Position numbers and translations under genes: made by a program. Shown one piece after another: positions 1 to 7,791 of a stretch of DNA of 64,000 bases. The notes under the pieces are model-generated. The model did not search any database and was not told the origin of the DNA. It saw only the letters and a program-made list of their open reading frames with translations. Numbering within the stretch: position 1 is the first letter of the stretch; each line of letters starts with the position of its first letter. Origin of the DNA: Sodalinema lacuna_A (GTDB lineage: Bacteria; Cyanobacteriota; Cyanobacteriia; Cyanobacteriales; Geitlerinemataceae); the NCBI GenBank assembly GCA_900149785.2, contig FSSI02000002.1:147563-211562 (forward strand), read 5' to 3'.

Positions 1-542
1 TGGTGTTGGACTTGATGATTCATGACATCGATCTGATCTTAGAACTGATTGGCGATCGCGTCATGAAACTTTCAGCCAGCGGCAGTCGCATTTCTGGGTC
101 TCCTCATCTCGATTATGTCACAGCCAATTTAGGCTTTGCCAACGGGGCGATCGCCACCCTCACCGCCAGCAAAGTCACCCATCGCAAACGTCGCACCATC
201 GCCGCCCATTGTCAAACCTCCCTCACCGAAGCCGACTTCCTCAACAACGAAATTCTCATTCACCGCCAAACCACCGCCAACACCTCCACCGACTACGGCC
301 AAGTGCTGTATCGTCAGGATGGACTCATTGAGAAAGTTCGCACCAGTAACATCGAGCCACTTCATGCTGAATTAGAACATTTCGTCAACTGTGTTCGCGG
401 CGGAAATCAACCCTCCGTTGGCGGTGAACAAGCCCTACGAGCCTTGCGTTTAGCCAGTTCCATCGAACAAATGGCCCTAGATGGTAAACTTTGGGACTCG
501 CCCGATGTTGAATGGCTATCGGATGCCGCCATTTTGCATTAA
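1..542 (+). CDS. Gfo/Idh/MocA-type oxidoreductase, C-terminal part
   Basis: The gene enters from the left edge, so its N-terminal NAD(P)-binding Rossmann domain and start codon are missing. The remaining roughly 180 codons match the C-terminal substrate-binding half of Gfo/Idh/MocA dehydrogenases: a LDLMIHDIDLILEL segment (the HD in this position is typical of the family), an ATLTASKV beta strand, and a C-terminal helix region with EPLHAELEHFVNCVRGG followed by ALRALRLASSIE. The GTG at position 3 is an internal valine codon, not a start. Members oxidise or reduce sugars or related alcohols. Several cyanobacterial members are listed next to lipid A or cell-wall genes, but the substrate cannot be read here. 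The family call is fairly secure and the function is open. Confidence 0.8.
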   Translation, partial: VLDLMIHDIDLILELIGDRVMKLSASGSRISGSPHLDYVTANLGFANGAIATLTASKVTHRKRRTIAAHCQTSLTEADFLNNEILIHRQTTANTSTDYGQVLYRQDGLIEKVRTSNIEPLHAELEHFVNCVRGGNQPSVGGEQALRALRLASSIEQMALDGKLWDSPDVEWLSDAAILH

Positions 543-654
543 TAATGGTTGTATAAATACAGGTTAAATGAGTCAAACTCACCCAAAGAGTTTCCCTGAA
601 TTTCAGCTAACTGTCCTGCAAACCTTCTGTTTCCTTCACCTACCCTAAACGACC

Positions 655-1785
655 ATGACCGTTGTTAAACGTCCTCTGCTACGCCCCGGCGATGGAATTG
701 ACTCTCAGGAGTTTACCGAACCCGTCAAACTTCTGCAACGGATTATGATTAAACTCAGGCTGTTGCCCATTAGTCAGCCCATTAACGGTCGCTTCGACTC
801 TGCCCTAGAGAAAGCCGTCAAAGTCTTTCAAATGCAGAATAACCTAAGTATGACCGGGATTGTTGGGGCGGAAACTTGGGCAGCGATTGATAGCAAGTTA
901 GGACTCAATCAGGGGAGTCCATCCCCATCCCCATCCCCATCTCCATCCCCGTCACCTCAACCCCTAGACCGTTATCCAGTCTTAAAAAAGGGCGATGGAA
1001 TCGATTACCCAGAACTGGCTGAGGCGGTTAAAGTCTTACAACGGTTACTGATTGAAGCCCGCATTTTTCCCCAAGATGAAATCGCCGATGGCAAGTTTGG
1101 GAATAACACCGAAGGGGGAGTCAAGCGCTTTCAATCTCTCAATGGTTTAGTGGTTGATGGAATCGTCGGACGAGATACCTGGTCTGCGTTAGTGAGTGGC
1201 CCGGTCACGATTTATGAACCGGAACGGGCCTCGCCGGTGTCTCAGTTTGATGTCTCCCGCATTGTGGCCTCGATTCCCTATCCTGATATCCGCGTCTATG
1301 CTCGTGATTCAGTTCCCTTGATTTTGGCGGCGTGTTTAGATCAGGGTGTCACAGATTTAGGACAGATTGCCTATGTTTTAGCCACCGCTGAACATGAATC
1401 TCATTTAGGAAAATGGATGACCGAATTGGCCAGCGGTTGGGCCTATGAATGGCGCTCAGATTTGGGTAATATCTATGCTGGAGATGGTCCGCGTTATAAA
1501 GGACGAGGCTTTGTTCAGATTACTGGACGAGCTAATTATCGCTATTGGGCGGGTCGTTTGGGTATTGACTTAATTGGCAATCCTGAGTTGGCCGCGAATC
1601 AAGATATTGCGGCTGATTTGCTGGTTTTAGGAATGCGAGATGGGTCCTATACGGGTCATGCCTTGAATGATCATATTTTGGGATCACGGCGCGATTTTGT
1701 AAACGCTCGCCGTATCGTGAATTGGCTCGATCGCGCTGAACATATCGCCGCGATCGCTCGGGAGTTTTTGCGCGTCTTACGTTAG
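655..1785 (+). CDS. Cell-wall hydrolase: two peptidoglycan-binding domains plus GH19-like domain
   Basis: 376 residues. Residues about 15-78 and 110-180 are two copies of the PG_binding_1 fold (each ends in a G-I-V-G-x-x-T-W motif, TGIVGAETW and DGIVGRDTW). They are joined by a Ser-Pro linker of about seven SP dipeptides. Residues about 210-376 resemble glycoside hydrolase family 19 (chitinase or endolysin class), with AEHESH around residues 245-250 carrying the expected HE pair and YKGRGFVQITGRANY following. I infer a muralytic or chitinolytic enzyme acting on the cell wall. No classical signal peptide is visible, so export would need another route. The stop lies 7 bp before the downstream glycosyltransferase start, suggesting co-transcription. 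Confidence 0.82.
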   Translation: MTVVKRPLLRPGDGIDSQEFTEPVKLLQRIMIKLRLLPISQPINGRFDSALEKAVKVFQMQNNLSMTGIVGAETWAAIDSKLGLNQGSPSPSPSPSPSPSPQPLDRYPVLKKGDGIDYPELAEAVKVLQRLLIEARIFPQDEIADGKFGNNTEGGVKRFQSLNGLVVDGIVGRDTWSALVSGPVTIYEPERASPVSQFDVSRIVASIPYPDIRVYARDSVPLILAACLDQGVTDLGQIAYVLATAEHESHLGKWMTELASGWAYEWRSDLGNIYAGDGPRYKGRGFVQITGRANYRYWAGRLGIDLIGNPELAANQDIAADLLVLGMRDGSYTGHALNDHILGSRRDFVNARRIVNWLDRAEHIAAIAREFLRVLR

Positions 1786-1792
1786 TTAAACA

Positions 1793-3622
1793 GTGGCATT
1801 AAACCGAATTGAACCCGTTACACCCACCTGGATGGATTTGCTAAGTCTTCTGGTGGCGATCGCAATCTTAGGTTGGGGCTTAGGGGATTTTGGACTCTAT
1901 GATCCCCATGAAGGCCATTTTGCCGGAGTCGCCCGAGAAATGCTGCTACGGCATGATTGGACAACTCCCTATCTCAACGGCGCACCCTATCTCAACAAGC
2001 CTCCTTTGCTCTATTGGGCGATCGCGCTCAGTTATAGCATTTTTGGCATCAATGAGTTTGCAGCCCGCTTGCCGTTGCTCCTAGGGGGCGCTTTGGGCAT
2101 TTTTGTGGTCTGGCAGTGGGGGCGGCAAGTCGCCTCGCCCTTAACAGGACGTGTGGCGGCGGTGATGTTGGCGACGGCCTGCGGTTGGTTTATCTTTACC
2201 CACCAATTGCTCATCGATCTATTGCTGTCATCTCTGTTGATGAGCCTCTACTATTGCCTTTGGCGCGTGACCGCCTCTCCCACGAACCTGCTCTATAAAA
2301 TTGGGTTTTGGCTCTTCTTGGGCCTCATTATTTTGGCCAAGGGACCGTTTATGTTGGTGTTTCCGGCGATCGCCCTGCTGGTGATGAGTCTCATCGAGTC
2401 CCCGCGACGGCTCAATCAAGCCCTGATGCCCCTGTTTGGTGTTCCCCTAGTGTTGCTGCTGGTTCTGCCCTGGGCGATCGCCGTCGAACGCGTTAATCCC
2501 GGCTTTTGGCAGTATTTTATCAACAACGAGAACCTAGAGCGTATGGCCGATCGCCGTTACCCCCGCGATTACGTCGTCTCCCAAGTGAGCGCCCTAGGCT
2601 ATCTGGGGATGACCGTGGTCTGGGCCTTACCCTGGTCCCTCGTGTTACCCCAAACCCTGGTTCAGTTTTGGGTCAGTTTACAACAGTCACGCGCCGAACA
2701 ACGGAGTGGCTTGATTCTGCTGGCGATCGCCGCCCTACTGCCCATACTCGTCTTTTTACCCCTCTCCTCCCGCCTACTCTATTACAGCTTGCCCAGTCTG
2801 CCGCCCCTGATCCTCCTCTGTGCCATCTGGTGGACTGCAAACCCCGGACGGCGAGGCATTGCCACAGGCTGGGGAAGCGTCCTAGCGGCCGTAACCCTGA
2901 TTGCCGCAGGAGTTGCCCTCCTGATTGGTCTCTGGCAACTCCCCACGCTCCTCGATCCCACCCTCCTCGACTCCTTCCCCGTAGACATCGAGTCCTTGGC
3001 CCGTCCCTTGGGGCTAAGTGTGAGCCTCGGGGCCATGGTGGCGGGACTGTTGCTGCTGCGGGGACAACCCATCGCCAGTTGGCTGAGTCTGAGTCTTGCG
3101 ATGGCGATCGCCTACGTTATCATCATCCAAGGCTTTGGCCGGTTTGCCGAGATTCGCTCCTCACAGCCTCTGATCACCCAGGCCCAGTCACAACTTCCCG
3201 AATCCACAGTTTGGGTATTTGAAGGATCTCGGGAACTCGGGGCCGCCGGGGCCATGAGTTTCTATCTCGGGCCAGAGGGACAGCGATTCCCCGAATTTCC
3301 CACCCTAGACCCCGGTTGGGTGTGGGGCCATGATGACCTGGCCTATCGCATTGTCTATGTTCTCACCGATGCCGGAGAACCTCGGATTTTGCCCGACTTT
3401 CCGGGGCCAACCCCTTCCTATCACCTTTCAGCGACGGAATTACAAAATCTCTGGCAAAGCGATCGGTCGGTCGTCTTCGTCACCGACTTTCTGCGCGATG
3501 AAACAGACACCACTGATCCTCTAACCCGTAATCTCCCGAACAATGCCGGAGATCCCCTATTAGTCGTGGGTCCGAGATATCTCTATGGAAATGCAGCGGC
3601 AAAAGAAGGGAACAGGGAATAG
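1793..3622 (+). CDS. Membrane glycosyltransferase, GT39/ArnT-like
   Basis: 609 residues with about ten or more hydrophobic segments. The first periplasmic loop carries YDPHEGHFAGVAREML, matching the acidic D-x-x-E motif region of ArnT/PMT-type (GT-C fold) glycosyltransferases that use polyprenyl-phosphate sugars, followed by YLNKPPLLYWA, also typical of this group. It probably transfers a sugar to a lipid or protein at the outer face of the plasma membrane; the acceptor is unknown. The start is a GTG only a few bases after the preceding stop, and an ATG 13 codons later is possible. The last codons (AKEGNRE) and the TAG stop lie inside the start of a heptameric repeat array, so the C-terminus may have been altered by repeat growth. 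Confidence 0.8.
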   Translation: MALNRIEPVTPTWMDLLSLLVAIAILGWGLGDFGLYDPHEGHFAGVAREMLLRHDWTTPYLNGAPYLNKPPLLYWAIALSYSIFGINEFAARLPLLLGGALGIFVVWQWGRQVASPLTGRVAAVMLATACGWFIFTHQLLIDLLLSSLLMSLYYCLWRVTASPTNLLYKIGFWLFLGLIILAKGPFMLVFPAIALLVMSLIESPRRLNQALMPLFGVPLVLLLVLPWAIAVERVNPGFWQYFINNENLERMADRRYPRDYVVSQVSALGYLGMTVVWALPWSLVLPQTLVQFWVSLQQSRAEQRSGLILLAIAALLPILVFLPLSSRLLYYSLPSLPPLILLCAIWWTANPGRRGIATGWGSVLAAVTLIAAGVALLIGLWQLPTLLDPTLLDSFPVDIESLARPLGLSVSLGAMVAGLLLLRGQPIASWLSLSLAMAIAYVIIIQGFGRFAEIRSSQPLITQAQSQLPESTVWVFEGSRELGAAGAMSFYLGPEGQRFPEFPTLDPGWVWGHDDLAYRIVYVLTDAGEPRILPDFPGPTPSYHLSATELQNLWQSDRSVVFVTDFLRDETDTTDPLTRNLPNNAGDPLLVVGPRYLYGNAAAKEGNRE

Positions 3623-3765
3623 GGAATAGGGAACAGGGCAAGAGGTAAGAGGCAAGAGGCAAGAGGCAAGAGGCAAGAGGTAAGAGGCAAGAGGCAAGAG
3701 GCAAGAGGCAAGAGGCAAGAGGCAAGAGGCAAGAGGCAAGAGGCAAGAGGCAAGAGGCAAGAGGC
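3607..3765. repeat. Heptanucleotide tandem arrays (GGGAACA/GGGAATA then GGCAAGA)
   Basis: Four to five units of a GGGAATA/GGGAACA heptamer run from about 3611 to 3640. They are followed by about 17 near-perfect units of GGCAAGA up to 3765, with a few GGTAAGA variants. The array starts inside the 3' end of the glycosyltransferase gene and fills the spacer up to a terminator hairpin. It resembles the short tandemly repeated repetitive (STRR) heptamers known from cyanobacteria. Open frames rich in PLASCLL read through it are artefacts of the repeat. Confidence 0.9.
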
Positions 3766-3770
3766 CGACT

Positions 3771-3803
3771 AAAAACCCCGGTGTCATGTGACATCGGGGT
3801 TTT
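3771..3803. terminator. Bidirectional rho-independent terminator
   Basis: AAAACCCCGGTGTCA and TGACATCGGGGTTTT form a 15-bp stem with one G-T mismatch around a two-base loop, with A-run and T-run flanks on both sides. It sits between convergent genes, the glycosyltransferase (+) and the DUF4912 gene (-), and can serve both. Confidence 0.8.
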
Positions 3804-3842
3804 GGGTTTATGAGGCGAGGCTAACGCTTAACGCTCAACACT

Positions 3843-5156
3843 CTAAGCGTGGAACCACTCAGGAACCGCCTCTTCCTTGGTGTTGGTATTGCGAGAGGGG
3901 GTTTCCCGCTCAAACTTCATGTGAACCGAGCGAGTTTGTTCGCCATCAACCGCAACCGCCTTAATCGGGTAATCGATTAGACCATCTTGGAACGACATTT
4001 GGAAACGGAAGGTGCCATCGGAGTTGAGTTTGATGGGACGACCGCCAATGGTTACCGTAGCATCGGGTTCCGTTGCCCCATAGACAATCAGTTCCGCATC
4101 CGCTACTAGCCAGAATTGACGGGGACGCATCGGCGGCATCGAAGCCCCCATGCCGACACCGGACATCCCCACACCCGACATGGTTAAACCGGACATGGTG
4201 GGAACAGCCCACATGCCAACGCCGGAGGGGAAGACGTAAGAACTAACAGCTTGTTCGGGGACTTGGTGCATCGAGCCAAACAGAGAACCGGCCACCCGTT
4301 GTGCTTCGGCGGATTTGGCCATACCGAAGATTTCTTCGTAGAGAGGGTTACCATCCGCGTTGCTGACACCGGCTTCCTGGGCCACGGGTTTCTTGCTTGG
4401 GGGAACCAGATTCGCGACGGTTTTGCCTTCTAGGGGTTCGTCCCAGCTCACGGTGACGAAGACATCTTCAATCCAGTCAGACGGGTAAACTGGGGGGGTG
4501 TGAACCGTCAAAGAGCGGGCCAGAACCAGCCAGCGTCCATCGCCACAGCGATAACCGATTTCTACAGCATAGTCGCGATCGCTCACGGGAACCGGTAAAT
4601 ACCATTCCCGAGCCAATTCATCACAGGGATATTCTTGAATGCTGTGAGGGGGTTGATGGTTGAGATTGATATCGGTGGCATCGTACACCCGCAACGCCAG
4701 TTGTTGTCCGCCTTGACGACGCAAGTCTTCTTTATGTTCGTTGGTGACATCCCAATAGCAGTAGGCCCATTGAGGATCTCGGGGCATTAAGACAATCCGA
4801 CTTTCCCCATAGCCTTCGGGCAAATCGGCTAAGCCTTCATCGACGGATGCGAGTTCGCCGCCGGTGCGATCATCTTGGCCGAGTTCAAATTTTGCTGCTT
4901 CCACTTCTTCCTGTGCCTCCAATTGACGTGATGGATTACTCGGACTCGTTGCGGTGGGATTCGCGGTGGGATTCGCGGTGGGATTCGCGGTGGGATTCGC
5001 GGTTGTGGAATTAATTTTTTCGGGTAAGACCGCTTGAATGGCGGAAAGTAATTGAGACTTCCGCATTCGGCTATATCGAGAAATGCCGCACTCGCTCGCA
5101 ACTCGTCGGAGTTGTCGCAAGGTCATTTCTTCGAGGGGTGGACGTTCTTGTGACAT
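3843..5156 (-). CDS. DUF4912 protein with Rho N-terminal/SAP-like domain
   Basis: 437 residues. Residues about 8-45 (MTLRQLRRVASECGISRYSRMRKSQLLSAI region) look like a Rho-N/SAP helix-extension-helix motif, which in other proteins binds nucleic acids. A low-complexity linker with four NPTA units follows (12-bp tandem repeats in the DNA). The middle, about 110-235, is a DUF4912 domain with PRDPQWAYCYWD, as in cyanobacterial and firmicute members. The C-terminal part has Met/Gly-rich GVGMSGVGM tracts and a beta-rich segment around FWLVADAELIVYGATEPDATV. No enzymatic motif is seen; the role is unknown. A pair of inverted 18-bp palindromes lies upstream. The start ATG at 5156 gives MSQERPPLEEM. 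Confidence 0.75.
   Translation of the reverse strand: MSQERPPLEEMTLRQLRRVASECGISRYSRMRKSQLLSAIQAVLPEKINSTTANPTANPTANPTANPTATSPSNPSRQLEAQEEVEAAKFELGQDDRTGGELASVDEGLADLPEGYGESRIVLMPRDPQWAYCYWDVTNEHKEDLRRQGGQQLALRVYDATDINLNHQPPHSIQEYPCDELAREWYLPVPVSDRDYAVEIGYRCGDGRWLVLARSLTVHTPPVYPSDWIEDVFVTVSWDEPLEGKTVANLVPPSKKPVAQEAGVSNADGNPLYEEIFGMAKSAEAQRVAGSLFGSMHQVPEQAVSSYVFPSGVGMWAVPTMSGLTMSGVGMSGVGMGASMPPMRPRQFWLVADAELIVYGATEPDATVTIGGRPIKLNSDGTFRFQMSFQDGLIDYPIKAVAVDGEQTRSVHMKFERETPSRNTNTKEEAVPEWFHA
4951..4998. repeat. Four 12-bp tandem repeats in the DUF4912 gene
   Basis: Four units of GCGGTGGGATTC encode, on the minus strand, the repeated tetrapeptide NPTA in the linker between the Rho-N-like and DUF4912 domains. 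Length changes would keep the frame. Confidence 0.9.
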
Positions 5157-5184
5157 AGTGATTGCTGGTCTTTCTCAACATGGC

Positions 5185-5202
5185 TGTCAAGGAAACCTGA
5201 CA
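5185..5202. promoter_or_regulatory. Palindrome TGTCAAGG-AAA-CCTGACA, candidate operator
   Basis: An 18-bp interrupted palindrome sits 29 bp upstream of the DUF4912 start. A second copy in reverse orientation occurs at 5370-5387, where the central AAA reads TTT on the opposite strand. Two oriented copies upstream of one gene suggest a protein-binding site or a small repeated hairpin. No known regulator is assigned. Confidence 0.4.
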
Positions 5203-5369
5203 GATTGAACGGAAGTTCACAAAGATCCCGGATGTTTAGATTCACTTCGGGATCGGGTTAACGCGCCCAACTGATGTCTATCTTGCAGAAGATGTCCCGA
5301 TTCGACAAGGGGCTAGACTGACTGATTCAGCAAGGTTTCACGAGATTATAGGCATTTAGGGGATCGTTA

Positions 5370-5387
5370 TGTCAGGAAACCTTGACA
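5370..5387. promoter_or_regulatory. Second copy of the TGTCA...TGACA palindrome
   Basis: TGTCAGGAAACCTTGACA lies within a longer dyad, TTATGTCA and TGACATAA, and is the reverse complement of the 5185-5202 site apart from the three central bases. It lies about 215 bp upstream of the DUF4912 start. Confidence 0.4.
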
Positions 5388-5633
5388 TAAGATAGACCCA
5401 GATCCCCCATCGATCCCCGATATTTGTTAGGAAATGATGACAAACAAAAATAGACAGTCGAGAATGTACATACAAAAGTAACGTAGGCTTTGTATGCCAA
5501 TTTGTTTGAACTTGTTTTATGTCTTAGCTAATCTGTCTATACCCGTCATTCTTCTTGCTCATTACTCTCCCCACTCCCCACTCCCCACTCCCCACTTCTC
5601 CTCGTTCCTAGGCTCTGCCTAGGAATGCCAACC

Positions 5634-5710
5634 GGGCGGCTCTGCCTCCCGTACCAGGCGGCAGAGCCGCCGACTCCCCGTGTCACGGCTTCAACCATGA
5701 CACGAGGGGG
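5634..5710. repeat. Two adjacent strong hairpins (REP-like)
   Basis: The first inverted repeat has 12-bp arms (GGCGGCTCTGCC / GGCAGAGCCGCC) around a 13-base loop. The second pairs CCCCGTGTCACGG with CCATGACACGAGGGG around a short loop. GC-rich paired hairpins of this kind are common dispersed palindromic repeats in bacteria; here they lie downstream of the minus-strand DUF3146-like/pth/tatA genes and may stabilise or end that transcript. Confidence 0.55.
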
Positions 5711-5742
5711 TGAGGGGGAAGACGGGCCAAAACCAGCAAACC

Positions 5743-6033
5743 TCAGATAACAGCGCGAATCGTGAATTGATAATCGCCGCCTGGTTCAAGTTGATAATCT
5801 CGCTGTTCAAGAAAGCGGCCGAGGGGTTCTTGAATTAAGGCCCGTCCACGAGAGGGTTCAATATCCAGGCGAGATTGACTAAATAGCCAACAAAATTCCC
5901 AGGTAAACGAACCCGCCGTGACTTCTCCCTGTAGGGTTCCTCCTTCCCAGGAACAGTCAGTCACGCGGAGATAGGCAGTCGTTTGGGGCAAATCTGGAGA
6001 AGAACTCAACCTGTCGTCTCGATGTCGTCTCAA
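5743..6033 (-). CDS. Conserved cyanobacterial protein, probably DUF3146
   Basis: 96 residues. The pattern LPQTTAYLRVT, GEVTAGSFTWEFCW, GRALIQEPLGRFLE and LEPGGDYQFTIRA matches, from memory, the small DUF3146 family of cyanobacteria. No signal peptide, membrane segment or catalytic motif is seen, so it is probably a soluble beta-rich protein of unknown role. The start lies 4 bp after the pth stop on the same strand, which suggests co-transcription with pth and tatA. A start a few codons later is possible because the first ten residues are not family-like. Confidence 0.65.
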   Translation of the reverse strand: MRRHRDDRLSSSPDLPQTTAYLRVTDCSWEGGTLQGEVTAGSFTWEFCWLFSQSRLDIEPSRGRALIQEPLGRFLEQRDYQLEPGGDYQFTIRAVI

Positions 6034-6037
6034 TAGG

Positions 6038-6676
6038 TTAGTTAGAGGGGTTAGACGTTGATGGTGTAGCCAGATTACGGCTGTTGTAAAGACTCATAGA
6101 CTTTTCAACCCCGTCTTTGAGGCTGAGTTCGATCGCATCACGCACCAACAGCATCACCTCCTCCATGACTTGGTTCTCTTGAGGGGAAAACTTGCCCAGG
6201 ACATGGGAAATCGAGGGATTTCCTCCCCCTTGCGGTTTGCCAATTCCCACCCGTAGCCGAGGAAACGCTTGGCTTCCTAAATGGGAAATAATCGATTTCA
6301 TGCCATTATGGCCGCCGGCTGATCCCGCCAGACGTAAGCGAATGCGTCCCACCGGTAAGTCCATATCATCGTAAACCACCAGAACCGAGGCGGGGGAAAG
6401 TTTATACCAATTCAGTACCGCTTGTACCGATTCCCCGGAGCGGTTCATATAGGTGGTGGGTTTGAGCAGACGCACCGTGCGGCCCGCGATCGCCATGCCA
6501 TCCCCATACTCTCCCTTAAACTTACGCTGTGCGGCCAAGGGAATTTGCCACGATCGCGCCAAGGCATCAACCGCCGCAAAGCCGATATTATGACGGGTGC
6601 GATCGTACTTCGGCTCAGGATTACCCAGTCCGACGATCAGATGGGGAACTAAAATCGGTGTCGAGGAAGCACTCAC
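6038..6676 (-). CDS. pth: Peptidyl-tRNA hydrolase
   Basis: 212 residues, near the usual 190-210. The enzyme cleaves peptidyl-tRNAs released from stalled ribosomes in the cytoplasm. Visible features are LIVGLGNPEPKY with the substrate-binding Asn19, TRHNIGF with the catalytic His29, TYMNRSG, and VVYDDMDLPVGRIRLR, followed by GSAGGHNGMKSI. All key Pth residues are present. It sits between tatA (upstream on the same strand, about 80 bp) and a small DUF3146-like gene. The C-terminal tail after about residue 195 is rich in Ser, Thr and Asn. Confidence 0.97.
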   Translation of the reverse strand: MSASSTPILVPHLIVGLGNPEPKYDRTRHNIGFAAVDALARSWQIPLAAQRKFKGEYGDGMAIAGRTVRLLKPTTYMNRSGESVQAVLNWYKLSPASVLVVYDDMDLPVGRIRLRLAGSAGGHNGMKSIISHLGSQAFPRLRVGIGKPQGGGNPSISHVLGKFSPQENQVMEEVMLLVRDAIELSLKDGVEKSMSLYNSRNLATPSTSNPSN

Positions 6677-6759
6677 AGGTATTCAGGAAAAGTATTCAGG
6701 AAAACTTCAGAAACGGGGCGTTAACGCAAGACGACGCCATAAAAGGGGCGTTCTGGAGA

Positions 6760-7056
6760 TTACGCAGCCGAATCCTGCCCAGAATTGGCTGAATTGGCGG
6801 TACTAGCGTTCGACGTAGCCGGCTCCGACGGCGCAGCCGATCCCTCAGACTCAGACATCTCGCGACTTTGTTGAGCCTTGAGTTGTTGGCTTTCGCGTTT
6901 CAATTCAGTCTCAAACTCCTTGGAAGCATCCTGGAAGCTACGAAGGGCTTTTCCCAGGCTACTGCCAATTTCGGGTAACTTTTTCGGGCCAAAGATTAGC
7001 AGTGCAATCACCAAAATCACAATTGCTTCAGGTAAACCAATGCCAAAAATATTCAT
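6760..7056 (-). CDS. tatA: Sec-independent (Tat) translocase subunit TatA
   Basis: 98 residues from the ATG at 7056. I chose this over an in-frame upstream start at 7080 because AGGAG lies about eight bases before it and the protein then begins MNIFGIGLPE as usual for TatA. One N-terminal transmembrane helix (EAIVILVIALLIF) is followed by the FGPKKLPE hinge, an amphipathic helix with GKALRSFQDASKEF, and a polar Ser/Ala-rich tail. TatA oligomers form the conduit for folded proteins with twin-arginine signals in the thylakoid and plasma membranes. No tatB or tatC gene is in the window. Confidence 0.95.
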   Translation of the reverse strand: MNIFGIGLPEAIVILVIALLIFGPKKLPEIGSSLGKALRSFQDASKEFETELKRESQQLKAQQSREMSESEGSAAPSEPATSNASTANSANSGQDSAA

Positions 7057-7143
7057 CGTTGCAACTCCTGGGATGTCCACATTAAGGGTAGCGCATGGAG
7101 GCTCAGCCGGGCGCGATCGCCATCCACCGTAGCCTGTACCGAT

Positions 7144-7169
7144 AAAAAATCCCGGTCTAACCGGGATTT
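7144..7169 (-). terminator. Rho-independent terminator of psbH
   Basis: On the minus strand AAATCCCGGT-tag-ACCGGGATTT forms a 10-bp stem with a three-base loop and is followed by a T run. It lies about 30 bp past the psbH stop. Confidence 0.85.
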
Positions 7170-7197
7170 CGTTTAAGTTGGGGACCCGAGCAGCAAC

Positions 7198-7401
7198 CTA
7201 GCGGCTCAGATTCGCCCAATCCACGTCCACGCCTTCAATCAGCAAGGACGAGTTGTAGATTTGCAGAATAATCAGCAAGAACACAAAAAATAGCAACATG
7301 AACACTCCCATCAAAGGAGTGGTTCCCCAGCCGGGAACGACTTTCCCGTATTCAGAGTTTAGGGGTTTGAGGATATCGCCGAGACGTGTTTGTTGTGCCA
7401 T
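7198..7401 (-). CDS. psbH: Photosystem II reaction-centre protein H
   Basis: 67 residues, the typical cyanobacterial size. Sequence features are MAQQTRLGDILKPLNSEYGK, the loop VPGWGTTPLMG, and one transmembrane helix at about 30-50, ending in a lumenal VDVDWANLS tail. PsbH is a thylakoid single-span subunit next to CP47 that supports electron flow from QA to QB and assembly. The gene is divergent from psbN with an 88-bp gap, the arrangement conserved in cyanobacteria and plastids. Confidence 0.98.
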   Translation of the reverse strand: MAQQTRLGDILKPLNSEYGKVVPGWGTTPLMGVFMLLFFVFLLIILQIYNSSLLIEGVDVDWANLSR

Positions 7402-7489
7402 GTGTTTAACCTAAAGTTGTACGCTCTGTGAAAAATCTTAAGTTTTCGTAATATTATAGAGGAAGCTATCTCATTTTTGAATCTTATTT
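7402..7489. promoter_or_regulatory. Divergent psbH/psbN promoter region
   Basis: An 88-bp AT-rich spacer between divergent starts. TATTAT at about 7452-7457 is a plausible -10 element for psbN. I cannot place the psbH promoter with confidence. Confidence 0.4.
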
Positions 7490-7621
7490 ATGGAACCTGC
7501 AACAGTTCTTAGTATTTCCACCGCTGCGGTCCTGATCGCCATCACCGCCTACGGCATCTATGTCTCCTTCGGCCCCCCCTCCGAAGAACTCGCCGATCCC
7601 TTTGAAGATCACGAAGACTAA
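7490..7621 (+). CDS. psbN: Photosystem II assembly protein PsbN
   Basis: A 43-residue protein too short for most gene callers. It starts MEPATVLSIS, has one hydrophobic helix (AAVLIAITAYGIYVSF) and ends in SEELADPFEDHED, the conserved PsbN C-terminus. PsbN is a stromal-facing thylakoid membrane protein needed for PSII assembly and repair rather than a structural subunit. It lies divergent to psbH as in other cyanobacteria. Confidence 0.96.
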   Translation: MEPATVLSISTAAVLIAITAYGIYVSFGPPSEELADPFEDHED

Positions 7622-7677
7622 CTCAGCCGACGGCGGGCCAGGTGTCCCTGAACCCCCGTCGCCTCTGGCTGGCATTG

Positions 7678-7729
7678 TTGGGCTGGGTAGTTGGGCTGGG
7701 TAGTTGGGCTGGGTAGTTGGGCTGGGTTT
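7678..7729. repeat. Four 13-bp tandem repeats
   Basis: Four copies of TTGGGCTGGGTAG (the last altered at its end) lie in the spacer between psbN and the HEAT-repeat gene. The unit length is not a multiple of three and it is non-coding. Confidence 0.85.
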
Positions 7730-7791
7730 TGTTCTCGGTTTTGTTAAACTATGAATAAATGTAAACAAAAATTGACAAAGCTAACCCAGAT

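Larger units (their letters stand above)
5157..5742. other. Long non-coding spacer with hairpins and a heptamer array
   Basis: No gene is visible here. Contents: the two TGTCA palindromes, an array of four TCCCCAC heptamers at about 5568-5596, and two strong hairpins at about 5635-5671 (GGCGGCTCTGCC with GGCAGAGCCGCC) and 5677-5709 (CCCCGTGTCA with TGACACGAGGGG). The hairpins lie just downstream of the DUF3146-like gene's stop codon, counted on the minus strand in the reverse direction, so they precede that gene's 3' end and may act in termination. Confidence 0.6.

Noticed and set aside
2506..3222. A 238-codon open frame inside the glycosyltransferase gene
   Set aside because: It is a shadow frame of a GC-rich membrane-protein gene; its sequence is Arg/Pro-rich with no domain, while the overlapping frame has clear membrane helices and family motifs.
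3640..3765. CRISPR array
   Set aside because: The period is 7 bp with no spacers; none of the tandem arrays in the window has CRISPR-like repeat and spacer lengths and no cas genes are present.
3480..3794. Open frames rich in PLASCLL repeats
   Set aside because: These are translations of the GGCAAGA heptamer array in two minus-strand frames; the repeat has no start signal and the product is pure repeat.
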